64,000 nt of DNA from the NCBI RefSeq assembly GCF_043235035.1, contig NZ_JAZAQF010000012.1, positions 124,001 through 188,000 of the forward strand. The letters run 5' to 3'. The notes under the pieces were generated by a model that searched no databases, was not told the DNA's origin, and was given only the letters and a program-made list of their open reading frames with translations. The position numbers and the translations under genes were made by a program. Below are positions 35,800 through 44,614 of the stretch, in pieces (position 1 is the first letter of the stretch; every line of letters begins with the position of its first letter). Source of the DNA: CACIAM-69d sp001698445 (GTDB lineage Bacteria; Cyanobacteriota; Cyanobacteriia; CACIAM-69d).

Positions 35800-37299
35800 A
35801 TGGTGAAACTCAAACAACAGGGCTGGGGCTTGGTGTCGCTGGTGATTGTGGGAGTAATTGGGGTTGGCGGTTGTGGCCAGTCCAAAAACACAGTTTCGAT
35901 TTCTGCGGGCAAGGCCGGTGTGGGCTATGACCTAATTAGCGAGCAATTGGGGCGATCGACCGATCGAATCGTGAGCCTGAAGCTGACCGACGACAAAAAC
36001 TCCAATGGTTCCCGCGATAACCTCGATCGCCTGGTGCAAGGTCGGGTTGATTTTGCCCTCGCCCAACTCGACGTTTCCCGCGATCTGCTGCGCAGTGGCC
36101 AGGTGGAAACCGTCGCCATTTTGGGTCATGAATATCTGCATTTGTTGGTGCGGGCCGACTCTCCCTTCAAAACCCTGACCGACATCAACGGCAAACGGGT
36201 GGCGATCGGGATTCAGGGCAGCGGTACCAACTTCACCACCACCCAAATCTTGACCCGCAGCGGCTTGCGAGTGATCACCAGTGCGCCTCCCCTGAAGGAA
36301 GGCCTGGCCAAGTTGAAGGCCGGAGAGCTGGACGTGGTGGCCTACGTGGGCCCCTTGGGATCCAGCAGCATTATTCAAAATGCCATTACCAGCGATCCGC
36401 CCCTGCGTTTGCTGGAAATTCCCCCCTCCATTACCAATCACCTGGCGGTGCGCTTCCCTGAGTCCTATCGCTCTTCGGTGATTCCCGCCGGAACCTATGA
36501 CCCTCTGCGCCCCGAGCCGCCCCAGGATTTGCCGGTCTTGTCCACGGGAATTGGCTTGATGGCCCGAGGCGATGCCCCCGCCGACCAAGTGGGCCTAATG
36601 GCTTGGTCGATTTTGGCCACGGCGCGTCAATATGCCAGCTTTTATCCAGAATTGGCCGATGGTGATCCGGCTGGCTTGTTGCAACGGGGTGGGGTTTATA
36701 TGGCTCCGGACGCGACAGAAACCTATGAAAAAGGGGATCCCCGATCGGCTTGGCTGCGGTTCATTGAAGAAAATCAGGTTGTTCAGGAATATTTGCTGGT
36801 TTTGGGCTTGAGCAGTGCGGCGGGGTTGTTGGTCACTTGGCTGCGATCGCGCCGATCGCGCCAGTTGGTGAAAAGCAGTCGCCAAGCCTTGACCGAAATT
36901 AAGGAAGTTCATGGCAACAAAACCAAGGCAGCCCTGGCAGCGGCCCAAGATTTGGCAGAGCGCTATCGGTTGATGTTCATTGATGGCAATCTGTCACCGG
37001 AAACCTACGAGGAGATCGATCGCCCCGTTCAGCTCTATCTCCAAAGTTGCCAGGCGCTGATTGAACAGGAAGATCGCCAAACCCTCAGCGAAACGGTGAA
37101 CCTACTGGACGATTCCGAAGCCCTGCTGAATATGCCGCTATCGGTGGCGGTTCAGCGGTTGCAGGAATTGGAAGATCGCTACTCGCAAATGTTGCTCTCC
37201 GGCACGATCGAACTGATGACCTATCTGCAATTCCGGCAATGGGCGTTGGCGGTTTTGCAAGCCAAGTCCCATGAACCGGAAACCCCAGCCATGTCCTAG
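35800..37299 (+). CDS. TAXI-type solute-binding lipoprotein with cytoplasmic C-terminal half
   Basis: ATG 35800 follows GGAG by eight bases. Residues 1-25 are a lipoprotein signal (VIGVGGCG). Residues 26-310 match TAXI TRAP-transporter binding proteins (ISAGKAGVGYDLISEQL, DFALAQLDVSRDLL, INGKRVAIGIQGSGTNFTTT). Ordinary TAXI proteins end there. This one continues with a membrane helix (about 327-346, EYLLVLGLSSAAGLLVTWL), a basic stop-transfer stretch (RSRRSRQ) and about 145 residues of charged helical, coiled-coil-like sequence. No TRAP permease gene is nearby. The architecture suggests a membrane sensor using a TAXI ligand domain, rather than a transporter part; that is inference. Confidence 0.85.
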   Translation: MVKLKQQGWGLVSLVIVGVIGVGGCGQSKNTVSISAGKAGVGYDLISEQLGRSTDRIVSLKLTDDKNSNGSRDNLDRLVQGRVDFALAQLDVSRDLLRSGQVETVAILGHEYLHLLVRADSPFKTLTDINGKRVAIGIQGSGTNFTTTQILTRSGLRVITSAPPLKEGLAKLKAGELDVVAYVGPLGSSSIIQNAITSDPPLRLLEIPPSITNHLAVRFPESYRSSVIPAGTYDPLRPEPPQDLPVLSTGIGLMARGDAPADQVGLMAWSILATARQYASFYPELADGDPAGLLQRGGVYMAPDATETYEKGDPRSAWLRFIEENQVVQEYLLVLGLSSAAGLLVTWLRSRRSRQLVKSSRQALTEIKEVHGNKTKAALAAAQDLAERYRLMFIDGNLSPETYEEIDRPVQLYLQSCQALIEQEDRQTLSETVNLLDDSEALLNMPLSVAVQRLQELEDRYSQMLLSGTIELMTYLQFRQWALAVLQAKSHEPETPAMS

Positions 37300-37307
37300 G
37301 TTTCGGG

Positions 37308-37330
37308 AGCCAGCGGCCAAGTCGCTGGCT
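37308..37330 (+). terminator. Hairpin after TAXI gene
   Basis: AGCCAGCG (37308-37315) pairs perfectly with CGCTGGCT (37323-37330) around seven bases, eight bases after the stop. It is followed by TCTGGGTCACC, so U-run support is weak. Confidence 0.5.
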
Positions 37331-38144
37331 TCTGGGTCACCAAAATTGAGGATCGCGGATGGCGGATCGATCGCTGGATCCAAATCCCACCCCCAAGCGC
37401 CACCCGATCGATCGGTAAATCTTCAACCAGAGGAATTGGCTTAGCTTGAATCGGCAGCGATTCAAATATGAGTTAATTTTTATTCACAATCCCTAACAAA
37501 AAACCAAAAACAGTTGATAAACTGCGCGAATTTATAAACAACCATTGAGTAACTGACCTAAAGAATTCTGCAAGCACTCATAATCAAATCAGAGCCAAAT
37601 CAGAACCCAGTCAGAACCCAATCAGATTTCTTGTAGACAGTCCCGATCGCTCCTCCTTTTCCCTGTCAACGGGCGATCGCACCATAATTCTTTCTACTCG
37701 CCAATCATCTGATCCATTCAATCTAGTCAACTCAATTTTGCAAATTTCATCCAGTGGCTTTGAGCACTGAGCCTACGACGCTCGCCCCTGGCAACGCTCC
37801 ATTACGGCGTTCATTGAATATTTGCTGAGTATTTGACGAACATTGGCTGAGTATTTGACGAATATTAGCTGAGCATTTTTCTCTTGTTCTCGCTCATTGG
37901 GAATCGGGAATCTTTTAGGCATGAATTAGGCATGAGTTTGATCTTGATCTGATTTCTCGTCAAATTTTGCAAGATTTTGAATTTGATATTGATCAGACAT
38001 CACACTGATCAACTCTGCACTTCATCCCTAGTCCTATTTTCCCTAGTTCTATCTAGTTCTATTTTTTCCGTCTGCAATCATTTCAGCTTGCATTGAGCTG
38101 ACATCAATTTTTTACTGGGAATTTTCATTCCCATGGAGGTTTTC
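37331..38144. other. Long AT-rich intergenic region before EF-G-like gene
   Basis: About 0.8 kb without a credible frame. A 22-bp direct repeat (GCTGAGTATTTGACGAA plus variable end) occurs at 37824-37845 and 37846-37867, with a third start at 37868. The sequence is otherwise AT-rich, with short Asn/Gln-like oligomers. It probably contains the promoter of the EF-G-like gene, whose ribosome-binding site GGAGG is at 38135-38139. Confidence 0.5.
37824..37878. repeat. 22-bp direct repeat, two and a half copies
   Basis: Units begin GCTGAGTATTTGACGAA; the first two differ at two or three bases and the third is cut after eleven bases. Confidence 0.85.
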
Positions 38145-40190
38145 ATGAAAGGTGACCGTACCCCCCGCATCAGAAATATTGCCATTGTGGGTCCCTACTC
38201 CAGTGGCAAAACGACGCTTTTGGAAAGTATTTTGTTTTTGTCGGGCGCAACCACGCGCAAGGGCAGCATTAAAGATAACAATACGGTGGGTGACAGTTCC
38301 CCGGAAGCGCGCGATCGGGGCATGGGGCTGGAGCTAAATGTGGCCAGCGCCGTTTATAAGGATGTGCAATTTAATTGGATTGACTGCCCAGGTTCCGTGG
38401 AGTTGGCCGCAGAAACCTACAACGCTTTGGTCGGGGTTGATGCGGCCGTGGTGGTTTGCGAGCCAATGATCGATCGCGCCATTGTGTTGGCTCCTTTGTT
38501 TCAGTTTTTGGACACCTGGAAAATTCCCCATGTGTTGTTCATTAACAAGATGGATCGGGCATCGAGTCCCATTGCCGACATTTTGTCGGTGTTGCGGCCC
38601 GTTTCCAGCCGCCCGATCATGCTGCACCAATACCCGATCCGCCAAGGCAACAGCCCGATCGGCTACATCGATTTAGTCAGCGAAACGGCCTATCACTATC
38701 ACCCCGACGCGGAAGGCGATGACCCCGTGCCGCTGCCCGAACATTTGCGGGCGGAAGAACAGGCGGCTCGCCACGAAATGCTGGAAAGCTTGGCCGACCA
38801 TGACGATGTGCTGCTGGAAAAATTGCTGGAGGATATTCAACCCAGCGAAGAAGAAATTTTGGTGGATCTGAGGCTGGAGTTGGGAGCCGATCAGATCGTG
38901 CCGGTGTTTGTGGGCATGGCAGAACAGCACTTGGGCGTGCGGCCACTGTTGGATGCCCTGCTGCGGGAAGCGCCCGACGCGGCGGTGACGGCCACTGAGC
39001 GCGGGGTGGACGCGATCGCCTCTGATGCCGATCGCCCGATCGTGCAGGTGCTGAAAACCATGCATGCCAGCCAAGGGGGCAAGCTATCGATCGCCCGGGT
39101 CTGGAATGGCGCGATCGAAGATGGCATGAGCCTCAATGGCGTTCGCATTGGTGGCCTCTATCGCCTGATGGGCAGCCAACACAAATCCCTGAGCCGGGCC
39201 GAAGTGGGCGATATTGTGGCCCTTGGGCGGCTGGACGGGGTGGCCACCGGAGAGGTGCTGGCGCTCGATCGGGCGATCGGGCGGGATGAGTTGCCCAAAG
39301 CGGAATTACCGCCGCCGGTTTTTGCTTGGGCGATCGTCCCCGAAAACCGCAGCGACGAAGTGAAGCTCACCGCCGCCCTGGCCAAGCTCACGGACGAAGA
39401 CCCCGCCGTCCGCTGGGAACAACATGGCGACACCCACGAAATCATCCTTTGGGGCCAAGGGGAAATTCACCTACAAATCGCCATCGATCGACTGCGACGC
39501 AAGTACAACCTGCCCATGGCTCCCCACCTGCCCCAAGTGCCTTACAAGGAAACCATTCGCAAACCCGTTTCCCGGATCCATGGGCGCTATAAGCACCAAA
39601 CCGGCGGCCATGGTCAGTTTGGGGATGTGTATTTGGACATTCAGCCCCAACCACGCGGCGCAGGCTACGACTTCCAGCAAAGGATTGTGGGCGGTGTTGT
39701 GCCCAAGCAATATATCCCCGGTGTGGAATCAGGGGTGAGAGAAGCGCTCGATCGCGGGCCCCTGGGCTTCCCGATCGTCGATGTGGCCGTGACCCTCACC
39801 GATGGTTCCTACCACTCCGTTGACAGCTCTGAGCAAGCCTTCAAGATGGCGGCCCACGTGGCCATGAAAACGGGCATTCCGGCAGCCCAACCGGTGCTGC
39901 TGGAGCCGATCGATCTGGTGGAAGTTGCCATGCCCAGTGAGTTCACCGCCAAGGTCATGCAGCTAGTGACCGGGCGGCGCGGCCAACTGATGGGCTACGG
40001 GCCCAAGGACGGTTGGGCTGGCTGGGACACCATGCAGGCCTATCTGCCCCATGCGGAAATGCAGAGCCTGATTTTGGAATTGCGATCGCTCACCTTGGGC
40101 GTGGGAACATTCTCTTGGCAGCATGACCACTTGCAGGAAGTGCCCGACAAACTCGCCGATCGGGTCTTGGCCCAAACCGGCAAAGGCTAG
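38145..40190 (+). CDS. EF-G-like translational GTPase lacking the catalytic His
   Basis: This is an elongation-factor-G paralogue, 681 residues. ATG 38145 is preferred over 38133: GGAGG sits five bases before it. Domain I has the P-loop GPYSSGKTTLLESIL (about 15-29) and NKMD (about 133). The switch II motif, DTPGH in EF-G, reads DCPGSVE (about 81), so the catalytic His is Ser. Switch I also departs from RGITI (RGMGLELN). Domains II-V follow (GQGEIHLQIAIDRLRRKY, TGGHGQFGDVYLDIQP, QLMGYGPKDGWAGW). EF-G-like proteins with a replaced His are known as a subfamily of uncertain role. It is unlikely to be the main translocase; it may be a slow or regulatory GTPase. Confidence 0.9.
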   Translation: MKGDRTPRIRNIAIVGPYSSGKTTLLESILFLSGATTRKGSIKDNNTVGDSSPEARDRGMGLELNVASAVYKDVQFNWIDCPGSVELAAETYNALVGVDAAVVVCEPMIDRAIVLAPLFQFLDTWKIPHVLFINKMDRASSPIADILSVLRPVSSRPIMLHQYPIRQGNSPIGYIDLVSETAYHYHPDAEGDDPVPLPEHLRAEEQAARHEMLESLADHDDVLLEKLLEDIQPSEEEILVDLRLELGADQIVPVFVGMAEQHLGVRPLLDALLREAPDAAVTATERGVDAIASDADRPIVQVLKTMHASQGGKLSIARVWNGAIEDGMSLNGVRIGGLYRLMGSQHKSLSRAEVGDIVALGRLDGVATGEVLALDRAIGRDELPKAELPPPVFAWAIVPENRSDEVKLTAALAKLTDEDPAVRWEQHGDTHEIILWGQGEIHLQIAIDRLRRKYNLPMAPHLPQVPYKETIRKPVSRIHGRYKHQTGGHGQFGDVYLDIQPQPRGAGYDFQQRIVGGVVPKQYIPGVESGVREALDRGPLGFPIVDVAVTLTDGSYHSVDSSEQAFKMAAHVAMKTGIPAAQPVLLEPIDLVEVAMPSEFTAKVMQLVTGRRGQLMGYGPKDGWAGWDTMQAYLPHAEMQSLILELRSLTLGVGTFSWQHDHLQEVPDKLADRVLAQTGKG

Positions 40191-40249
40191 AGACAGTCGC
40201 CCATTTCCACCCATTCCCCAAACTCCGATCGATCCTTTTGAAACCTTAA

Positions 40250-40289
40250 AAACGCCCGGTCCATTCCCTGGATGGCCGGGCGTTTCCTT
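40250..40289 (+). terminator. Rho-independent terminator after EF-G-like gene
   Basis: AAACGCCCGG (40250-40259) pairs perfectly with CCGGGCGTTT (40276-40285) and TTTCCTT follows, 60 bases after the stop. Confidence 0.75.
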
Positions 40290-40432
40290 GTGCAGCCCCG
40301 GCTCGATCGTCCGACACTTCCCCACCGACTCTTCACCCCAGACACCGCGCCCGCTGCCGAGAACAACCCCAAAACTCACCTCGGAATTGATCGAGTCGTT
40401 GGGAGAGTCCTTAGGAAAAATTCCAGAGAATT

Positions 40433-40461
40433 TTGAGAAGATTTCTCAATATTGATATACT
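40433..40461 (+). promoter_or_regulatory. futA promoter with overlapping palindromes
   Basis: TTGAGA (40433-40438), 17 bp and TATACT (40456-40461) make a good sigma-70-type promoter. It overlaps a perfect palindrome, TTGAGAA-GAT-TTCTCAA (40433-40449), next to a second, TCAATATTGA (40446-40455). Iron-uptake genes are usually repressed by Fur. The site is AT-rich and in the right place for an operator, but it does not match the standard Fur box, so the regulator is unproved. Confidence 0.6.
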
Positions 40462-40507
40462 GCTTTCGCCACCCAAAATTCAATTACTGCATTCCTAAGA
40501 GCGAAAA

Positions 40508-41566
40508 ATGACGAGTAAACTGACTCGGCGGGTGTTCTTGGCAGGGGGATCAGCCCTAGCCACCGTGGCCCTGAGCGGACTGAACCGGGCTAACGCCCAA
40601 GGTGCAGGGGAAGTGAACCTGTACTCCGGTCGCCACTACGACAGCGATCGCCAACTGTATGAAGCCTTTACCCAAGCCACCGGCATCAAAGTCAACCTGG
40701 TGGAAGGCAGCGCCGATACCCTAATCGAGCGCATCCAATCGGAAGGGGTCAACAGTCCCGCCGATGTACTGATTACTGTGGATGCCGGTCGCCTTTGGTT
40801 AGCTGACAAGGCCGGCCTGTTCCGTCCCGTGTCCCAAAGCGCTGCCCCCAACCTTTATCGGGCGGTTCCCAGCAACCTGCGTCACCCCAATGGTCACTGG
40901 TTTGCTCTGTCCAAGCGGGCCCGCGTGATCATGTACAACAAAGACCTGGTGAACCCCGCAGACCTCTCCACCTACGAAGCCTTGGCCGATAGCCGTTGGC
41001 GCGGCAAGATTTTGGTGCGGACTTCGAGCCATGTGTATAACCAATCCCTAGTCGGCGAGCTGGTGGGCGCATTGGGCGAACCCGCCACGGAAACCTGGGT
41101 GCGCGGCCTGGTGGCGAACTTCGCTCGGCCCCCGGAAGGCAACGATACGGCTCAGATCAAGGCCTGTGCAGCGGGTCAAGGGTCGATCGCGATCGCCAAC
41201 ACCTATTACCTGCCCCGTTTAGTCAATTCCAAAGATGCCGCTGAGCGGGAGATTGCCGCCAAGGTAGGTGTGTTTTTCCCGAATCAACAGGGACGCGGCA
41301 CTCACGTTAACATCAGCGGCGGCGGCGTGATTAAAACCGCCAAGAACCCGGAAGCAGCCGTGAAGTTCCTTGACTTTTTGGCAACCCAAAAGGCCCAAGA
41401 ACTCTTTGCCCGCAGTGGCTATGAATATCCGGTGTTGTCCGGCGTAGCCCTGGATCCCACTTTGTCCAGCTTTGGACAGTTCAAGTCTTCTAGCGCCAGT
41501 GCCAATGAGTTTGGGGGCAACAATGATCGCGCCCTCCGATTGATGGATCGGGCCGGTTGGCGCTAG
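40508..41566 (+). CDS. futA: Ferric iron ABC transporter binding protein FutA
   Basis: FutA is the periplasmic iron-binding component of the FutABC transporter. The N-terminus is a twin-arginine signal (LTRRVFLAGGSALATVALSG) with cleavage near ANA-QG, typical of FutA2-like export of a folded protein. NLYSGRHYDSDRQLYEAF and the Tyr pair in ANTYYLPRL (about 231-232), which ligand Fe(III) in this family, are both present. The 352-residue length is normal. Permease (FutB) and ATPase (FutC) genes are not adjacent, which is common for FutA paralogues. A strong promoter with palindromes precedes it and a clear terminator follows. Confidence 0.93.
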   Translation: MTSKLTRRVFLAGGSALATVALSGLNRANAQGAGEVNLYSGRHYDSDRQLYEAFTQATGIKVNLVEGSADTLIERIQSEGVNSPADVLITVDAGRLWLADKAGLFRPVSQSAAPNLYRAVPSNLRHPNGHWFALSKRARVIMYNKDLVNPADLSTYEALADSRWRGKILVRTSSHVYNQSLVGELVGALGEPATETWVRGLVANFARPPEGNDTAQIKACAAGQGSIAIANTYYLPRLVNSKDAAEREIAAKVGVFFPNQQGRGTHVNISGGGVIKTAKNPEAAVKFLDFLATQKAQELFARSGYEYPVLSGVALDPTLSSFGQFKSSSASANEFGGNNDRALRLMDRAGWR

Positions 41567-41640
41567 GGCCAATTGGCAAGCGGGGGCTGATTGCGCGATC
41601 GGCCCACGGCGTTCCACTGTCTATGTTCAGCAAGCATCCA

Positions 41641-41676
41641 TCCCAAGCGAGGCTATGTCTCGGCTTGGGAGTTTTT
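41641..41676 (+). terminator. Rho-independent terminator after futA
   Basis: TCCCAAGC (41641-41648) pairs with GCTTGGGA (41663-41670), with GAG/CTC extending inward, directly followed by GTTTTT. Confidence 0.85.
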
Positions 41677-41825
41677 CATGGCAATTGTTGATCGAAACCT
41701 TGCCTTGGTGGAAACGTTTCCATGGCAATTTTGCCCAGAGATTTTCTAGCAAGCTGCTTTCCAAAAACCTCTTTTCGAGAATTTCTTTTTAAAAATCTCT
41801 CAATCTCTTTTCAAGACTCTTTTTT

Positions 41826-41952
41826 TTAATTACAGCCTTTACCTAGAATTATTGGCAAGCCATATTGCAGATGCCATGAAGCAACGGTTTGGTGGGCAGT
41901 GCCCACCCTACGGGCGACTATGCTTAGTAATTGAGGTAAGAGCTGTAATTAA
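41826..41952. mobile_element. MITE-like element with TTAATTACAGC ends
   Basis: The left end TTAATTACAGCCTTTACCTA is the imperfect inverted repeat of the right end TTAATTACAGCTCTTACCTC (complement of 41933-41952). If TTAA is a target duplication, the element proper is TTACAGC to GCTGTAA, 119 bp. Inside is a perfect hairpin GGTGGGC-AGT-GCCCACC (41891-41907). A partial copy lies at 35541-35628 in the opposite orientation. It has no coding capacity and ends four bases before the stop of the next gene. Confidence 0.8.
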
Positions 41953-41956
41953 CTAA

Positions 41957-43078
41957 TTAATTAATTTCCGCACCCGCCGCCGCTTGGATAGCATCCAGGG
42001 ATAGCAGTCGATCGCGGCTACCGACAATGATGGCCCCCACCTGACCGCGCACCTGAGTGGAAATTACATAGTAATAACCCACCACTTGATCGGCTGAATC
42101 ACGACGGGGATCCGACACCACAAATTCCCGAGCCTGTTCCGTGTTTTCGTAGATTGCGGGAATTTCGGCCACCGTCACATCGGGGCCTAGGGAATTTTGG
42201 ATCACCTCTGGCGTGACGCTGTGAATGCTGAGATTTTCCGGCAGGGAATAGCACCCGTCGGGGCGATCGGGAGCACAAGCGGCCCCGCCAGCATTCAACC
42301 CCGCCAACGCCGGTAAACCTTGGGGCGTGGGGCTTGGGCTAGGTTCGGGGCTAGGACTTGGGCTGGGCGTGGGGCTGGGCGTGGGATTGGGGCTTGGGCT
42401 GGGTGCTGCCGACGGAGCCGGGGCCGGTTTGGCGGATTGGGGCTTGGGAACCACCACCCGATTGGGCTGATTGACTTTCGGCTTCGGTTTTGGGGTTGCG
42501 GCCCGATCGGCCCGGCGTTGGGCCGGGGTCGATCGCGCGGGGCTGGGAGAAGGGGTTGATCGCGCCGGGGTGGTTTTCGGCAAATTGGTGACCCGAATGG
42601 GGGCCTCTTGGGCGCTCAGGGGCAGGGCTACCTTGTCCGACTCCTTGGGCATCGGCAGCAACAACACCGCCCCATGGAGCACCACGGACACCACCACGCC
42701 CAGGCCCATGGCCCCCCAAAGGCTGATTTTGGCACTGGGAGACCAGTCCACCAACTCGGGCCCTCGCCCTAGGGGTGCGTTTTGTTGCGATGCGCTTTGT
42801 TGCGATGCGCTGCCGGGTAATGGGTTTCTGGCTGGGGAATGGCTAGACGGGGACTCTTCCATTGGGTCGATCAGGTCGATCGTCCTTTCGGGTTGTCCCA
42901 CGGGTTGTGCGATCGAAGCGGGCGCAGCACCTTTTGCCTCCGCCAAGTCATCCGTGGGAGCGATCGCCCCTGCGTTAGGCCCCTGGTTCTCCACGGTCAC
43001 CGATCGAGCAGTCCTAGGAACTTCTTCTGAACGCACAGTCACCAAGGCTTGATCGGAAACCGGAAGGTTACTGCTCAT
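41957..43078 (-). CDS. TonB-like single-pass Pro-rich membrane protein
   Basis: This 373-residue protein has an acidic cytoplasmic N-terminus (about 1-115), one membrane helix (about 118-143, SLWGAMGLGVVVSVVLHGAV) and a very Pro-rich stretch (about 170-255: PSPSPSPEPSPSPTPQ and PKPKP runs). The last 100 residues form a folded C-terminal domain (AACAPDRPDGCYSLPENLSI onward). The plan resembles TonB, with Pro-rich linker across the periplasm, but the C-terminal domain lacks the TonB YP motif. Its ATG overlaps the stop of the upstream lipoprotein gene by four bases (ATGA), so the pair is translationally coupled. Function unknown. Confidence 0.78.
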   Translation of the reverse strand: MSSNLPVSDQALVTVRSEEVPRTARSVTVENQGPNAGAIAPTDDLAEAKGAAPASIAQPVGQPERTIDLIDPMEESPSSHSPARNPLPGSASQQSASQQNAPLGRGPELVDWSPSAKISLWGAMGLGVVVSVVLHGAVLLLPMPKESDKVALPLSAQEAPIRVTNLPKTTPARSTPSPSPARSTPAQRRADRAATPKPKPKVNQPNRVVVPKPQSAKPAPAPSAAPSPSPNPTPSPTPSPSPSPEPSPSPTPQGLPALAGLNAGGAACAPDRPDGCYSLPENLSIHSVTPEVIQNSLGPDVTVAEIPAIYENTEQAREFVVSDPRRDSADQVVGYYYVISTQVRGQVGAIIVGSRDRLLSLDAIQAAAGAEIN

Positions 43079-43656
43079 TTTCCTTGGCTCCCATCTGGCA
43101 AGGTTGTGCCCAGGGTTTTGACCCCGTTGAGATCAAGCTTGGAGGGGCTGGCGTTCAGCAAATCTGCGCCGCTCAAGTCGGCCCCCGTCAGCTTGGCTTG
43201 GGTCAAGTCAGCCCCCCGAAGATAGGTTTTGGTGAGCCGGGCTTCGCTGAGGTTTGCCCCCGTCAGCTTGGCTTGGTTCATGCCCGCCTGGCTCAGGTCA
43301 GCCCCGGTTAGATTCGCTTGCTGAAAATTGGCCCCGTCCAACTTGGTCTGGCTCAGGTTTGCCCCGGTCAAATTGGCCTTTTGAAAGTTGGCTCCATTCA
43401 GGTTCGCCCCAGCAAAGTCCTGATTGCTCAGATCCTTGCCCGCAAACTCACATCCCGGGCAGTCTTTGGGGTTTCCAGGCGATCGCTGGGCCGTGGGCTG
43501 GGTGGGGCAACCGCTCAGGGTCAACCCAAGGGCGATCGAGACCGTGAGCAACATTCCGCGCCCGATCGCGCCCCTAAGTCCCCACGCCAATGCGCGATCC
43601 CTCTTGCCCGTTGCCGCGCGATCGCCCACAATCGCCCCTCTGATGCCAAACCCCAT
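43075..43656 (-). CDS. Pentapeptide-repeat lipoprotein
   Basis: A signal with lipobox (TVSIALGLTLSGC, Cys at about 50) is followed by about 20 pentapeptide repeats (GANLNGANFQKANLTGANLS and similar), which form a right-handed square beta-helix. A CPGC pair precedes the repeats. The lipid anchor places it in the periplasm or thylakoid lumen. The start at 43656 gives 34 residues before the signal core; ATG 43554 is an alternative nearer the signal peptide. Its stop overlaps the start of the TonB-like gene, so the two probably act together. Confidence 0.85.
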   Translation of the reverse strand: MGFGIRGAIVGDRAATGKRDRALAWGLRGAIGRGMLLTVSIALGLTLSGCPTQPTAQRSPGNPKDCPGCEFAGKDLSNQDFAGANLNGANFQKANLTGANLSQTKLDGANFQQANLTGADLSQAGMNQAKLTGANLSEARLTKTYLRGADLTQAKLTGADLSGADLLNASPSKLDLNGVKTLGTTLPDGSQGK

Positions 43657-43850
43657 GCCCGAACCTGAAGTCGTGAAAGTATTTCCAAAACTGTTTTAAC
43701 TCAAAGATTTCTCAACAAGCGAATCGCTTTAAGGTTGAGGAGCATTTAAATCTTTGAGAATTAGTTTCAGTAAGCATAGCATATTCTTACTGAGGTGCTT
43801 TCTGAAAGCCTTTTCCAGGTAGCTTCGCCAAAGGATTGAAATTTCTCTCA
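43657..43850. other. Upstream region of the pentapeptide gene
   Basis: A hairpin CAGTAAG/CTTACTG (43768-43774 with 43786-43792) lies here. The rest is AT-rich and probably holds the promoter of the minus-strand pair; no certain hexamers were found. Confidence 0.35.
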
Positions 43851-43983
43851 GAGGACTGTCTGAACAGTATTTTTTGACACAGATCGAGCGCTAATCGTCG
43901 TTAGAGCAAGGGGCTTAAGCTCCTTATCTTTGTCGGGTTGGTAAGACCCGAAAGGTAGCAATTTAGGCTGTTCAGATACCCTC
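43851..43983. mobile_element. 133-bp palindromic MITE-like element
   Basis: The inverted-repeat ends are GAGGACTGTCTGAACAG at left and GAGGGTATCTGAACAG on the complement of the right end. The core (43907-43926) is CAAGGGGCTTAAGCTCCTTA, 56 bp from the left and 57 bp from the right end. The reverse complement aligns over its length with the element at 51891-52023 (shared TTGCTACCTTTC and GACAAAGATAAGG blocks). Confidence 0.85.
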
Positions 43984-44614
43984 ACAACCAATAGCCGATT
44001 CCTCGAGTTGAACGACACTGGCTATCTTGGGCACTGTCTGTTTTGGATCATCTGAACCCCAGCCGATCGCCAAACCCCAACAACGCGATCGCAGCTAGTC
44101 GTTTTCGTCCTTGGCTGGATGAACCTATCAACCCATTCCTGTTCCCTGTGATTTGCATGGAGTCATAGCCACCGATCAATATTCATCAAGTCATGACACC
44201 CTAGACAATTCATCAGAGCAGGGGTAACTCGATCGCCTTAATTAGGCATAAAGAAGCAGAATTGGATGCTCCAGATCAATTTATTGAACTGCAAAAACCT
44301 GTTAGGATTCATCGAAAATCAGCTTCAATTTATTCAAGACAAAAGTAGCCGCAAAATTAGTCTCAAGAACTAATCTTAAGAACCAAGTAAAGAAATCAAC
44401 CAAAAGATTAATTAATAGATGCTTTGATGAATGAACCGCTATTGATTTATCCTTAATAAGCACAATCAGTAATTCAAAGAATTTTAGGCGCGAGCAATCC
44501 TTTAAGTTACCAGATCAGGCGATCGAGTGACCTAGTGATAAAATAACCAAACGGTTGCCCAAAGCCGCCCAAACGTTCCAGACCAACACCAATTTCATCA
44601 GGCAATCCCCCAAC
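43984..44614. other. AT-rich intergenic region
   Basis: About 630 bp with no credible frame beyond an N-terminal extension of the DUF3493 gene from a TTG at 44555. Short direct repeats such as TTAAGAACCAA occur. No strong hairpin was seen. Confidence 0.4.

Noticed and set aside
41957..43078. True TonB
   Set aside because: The C-terminal domain lacks the TonB signature, and ExbB/ExbD genes are absent, so only the architecture is alike.
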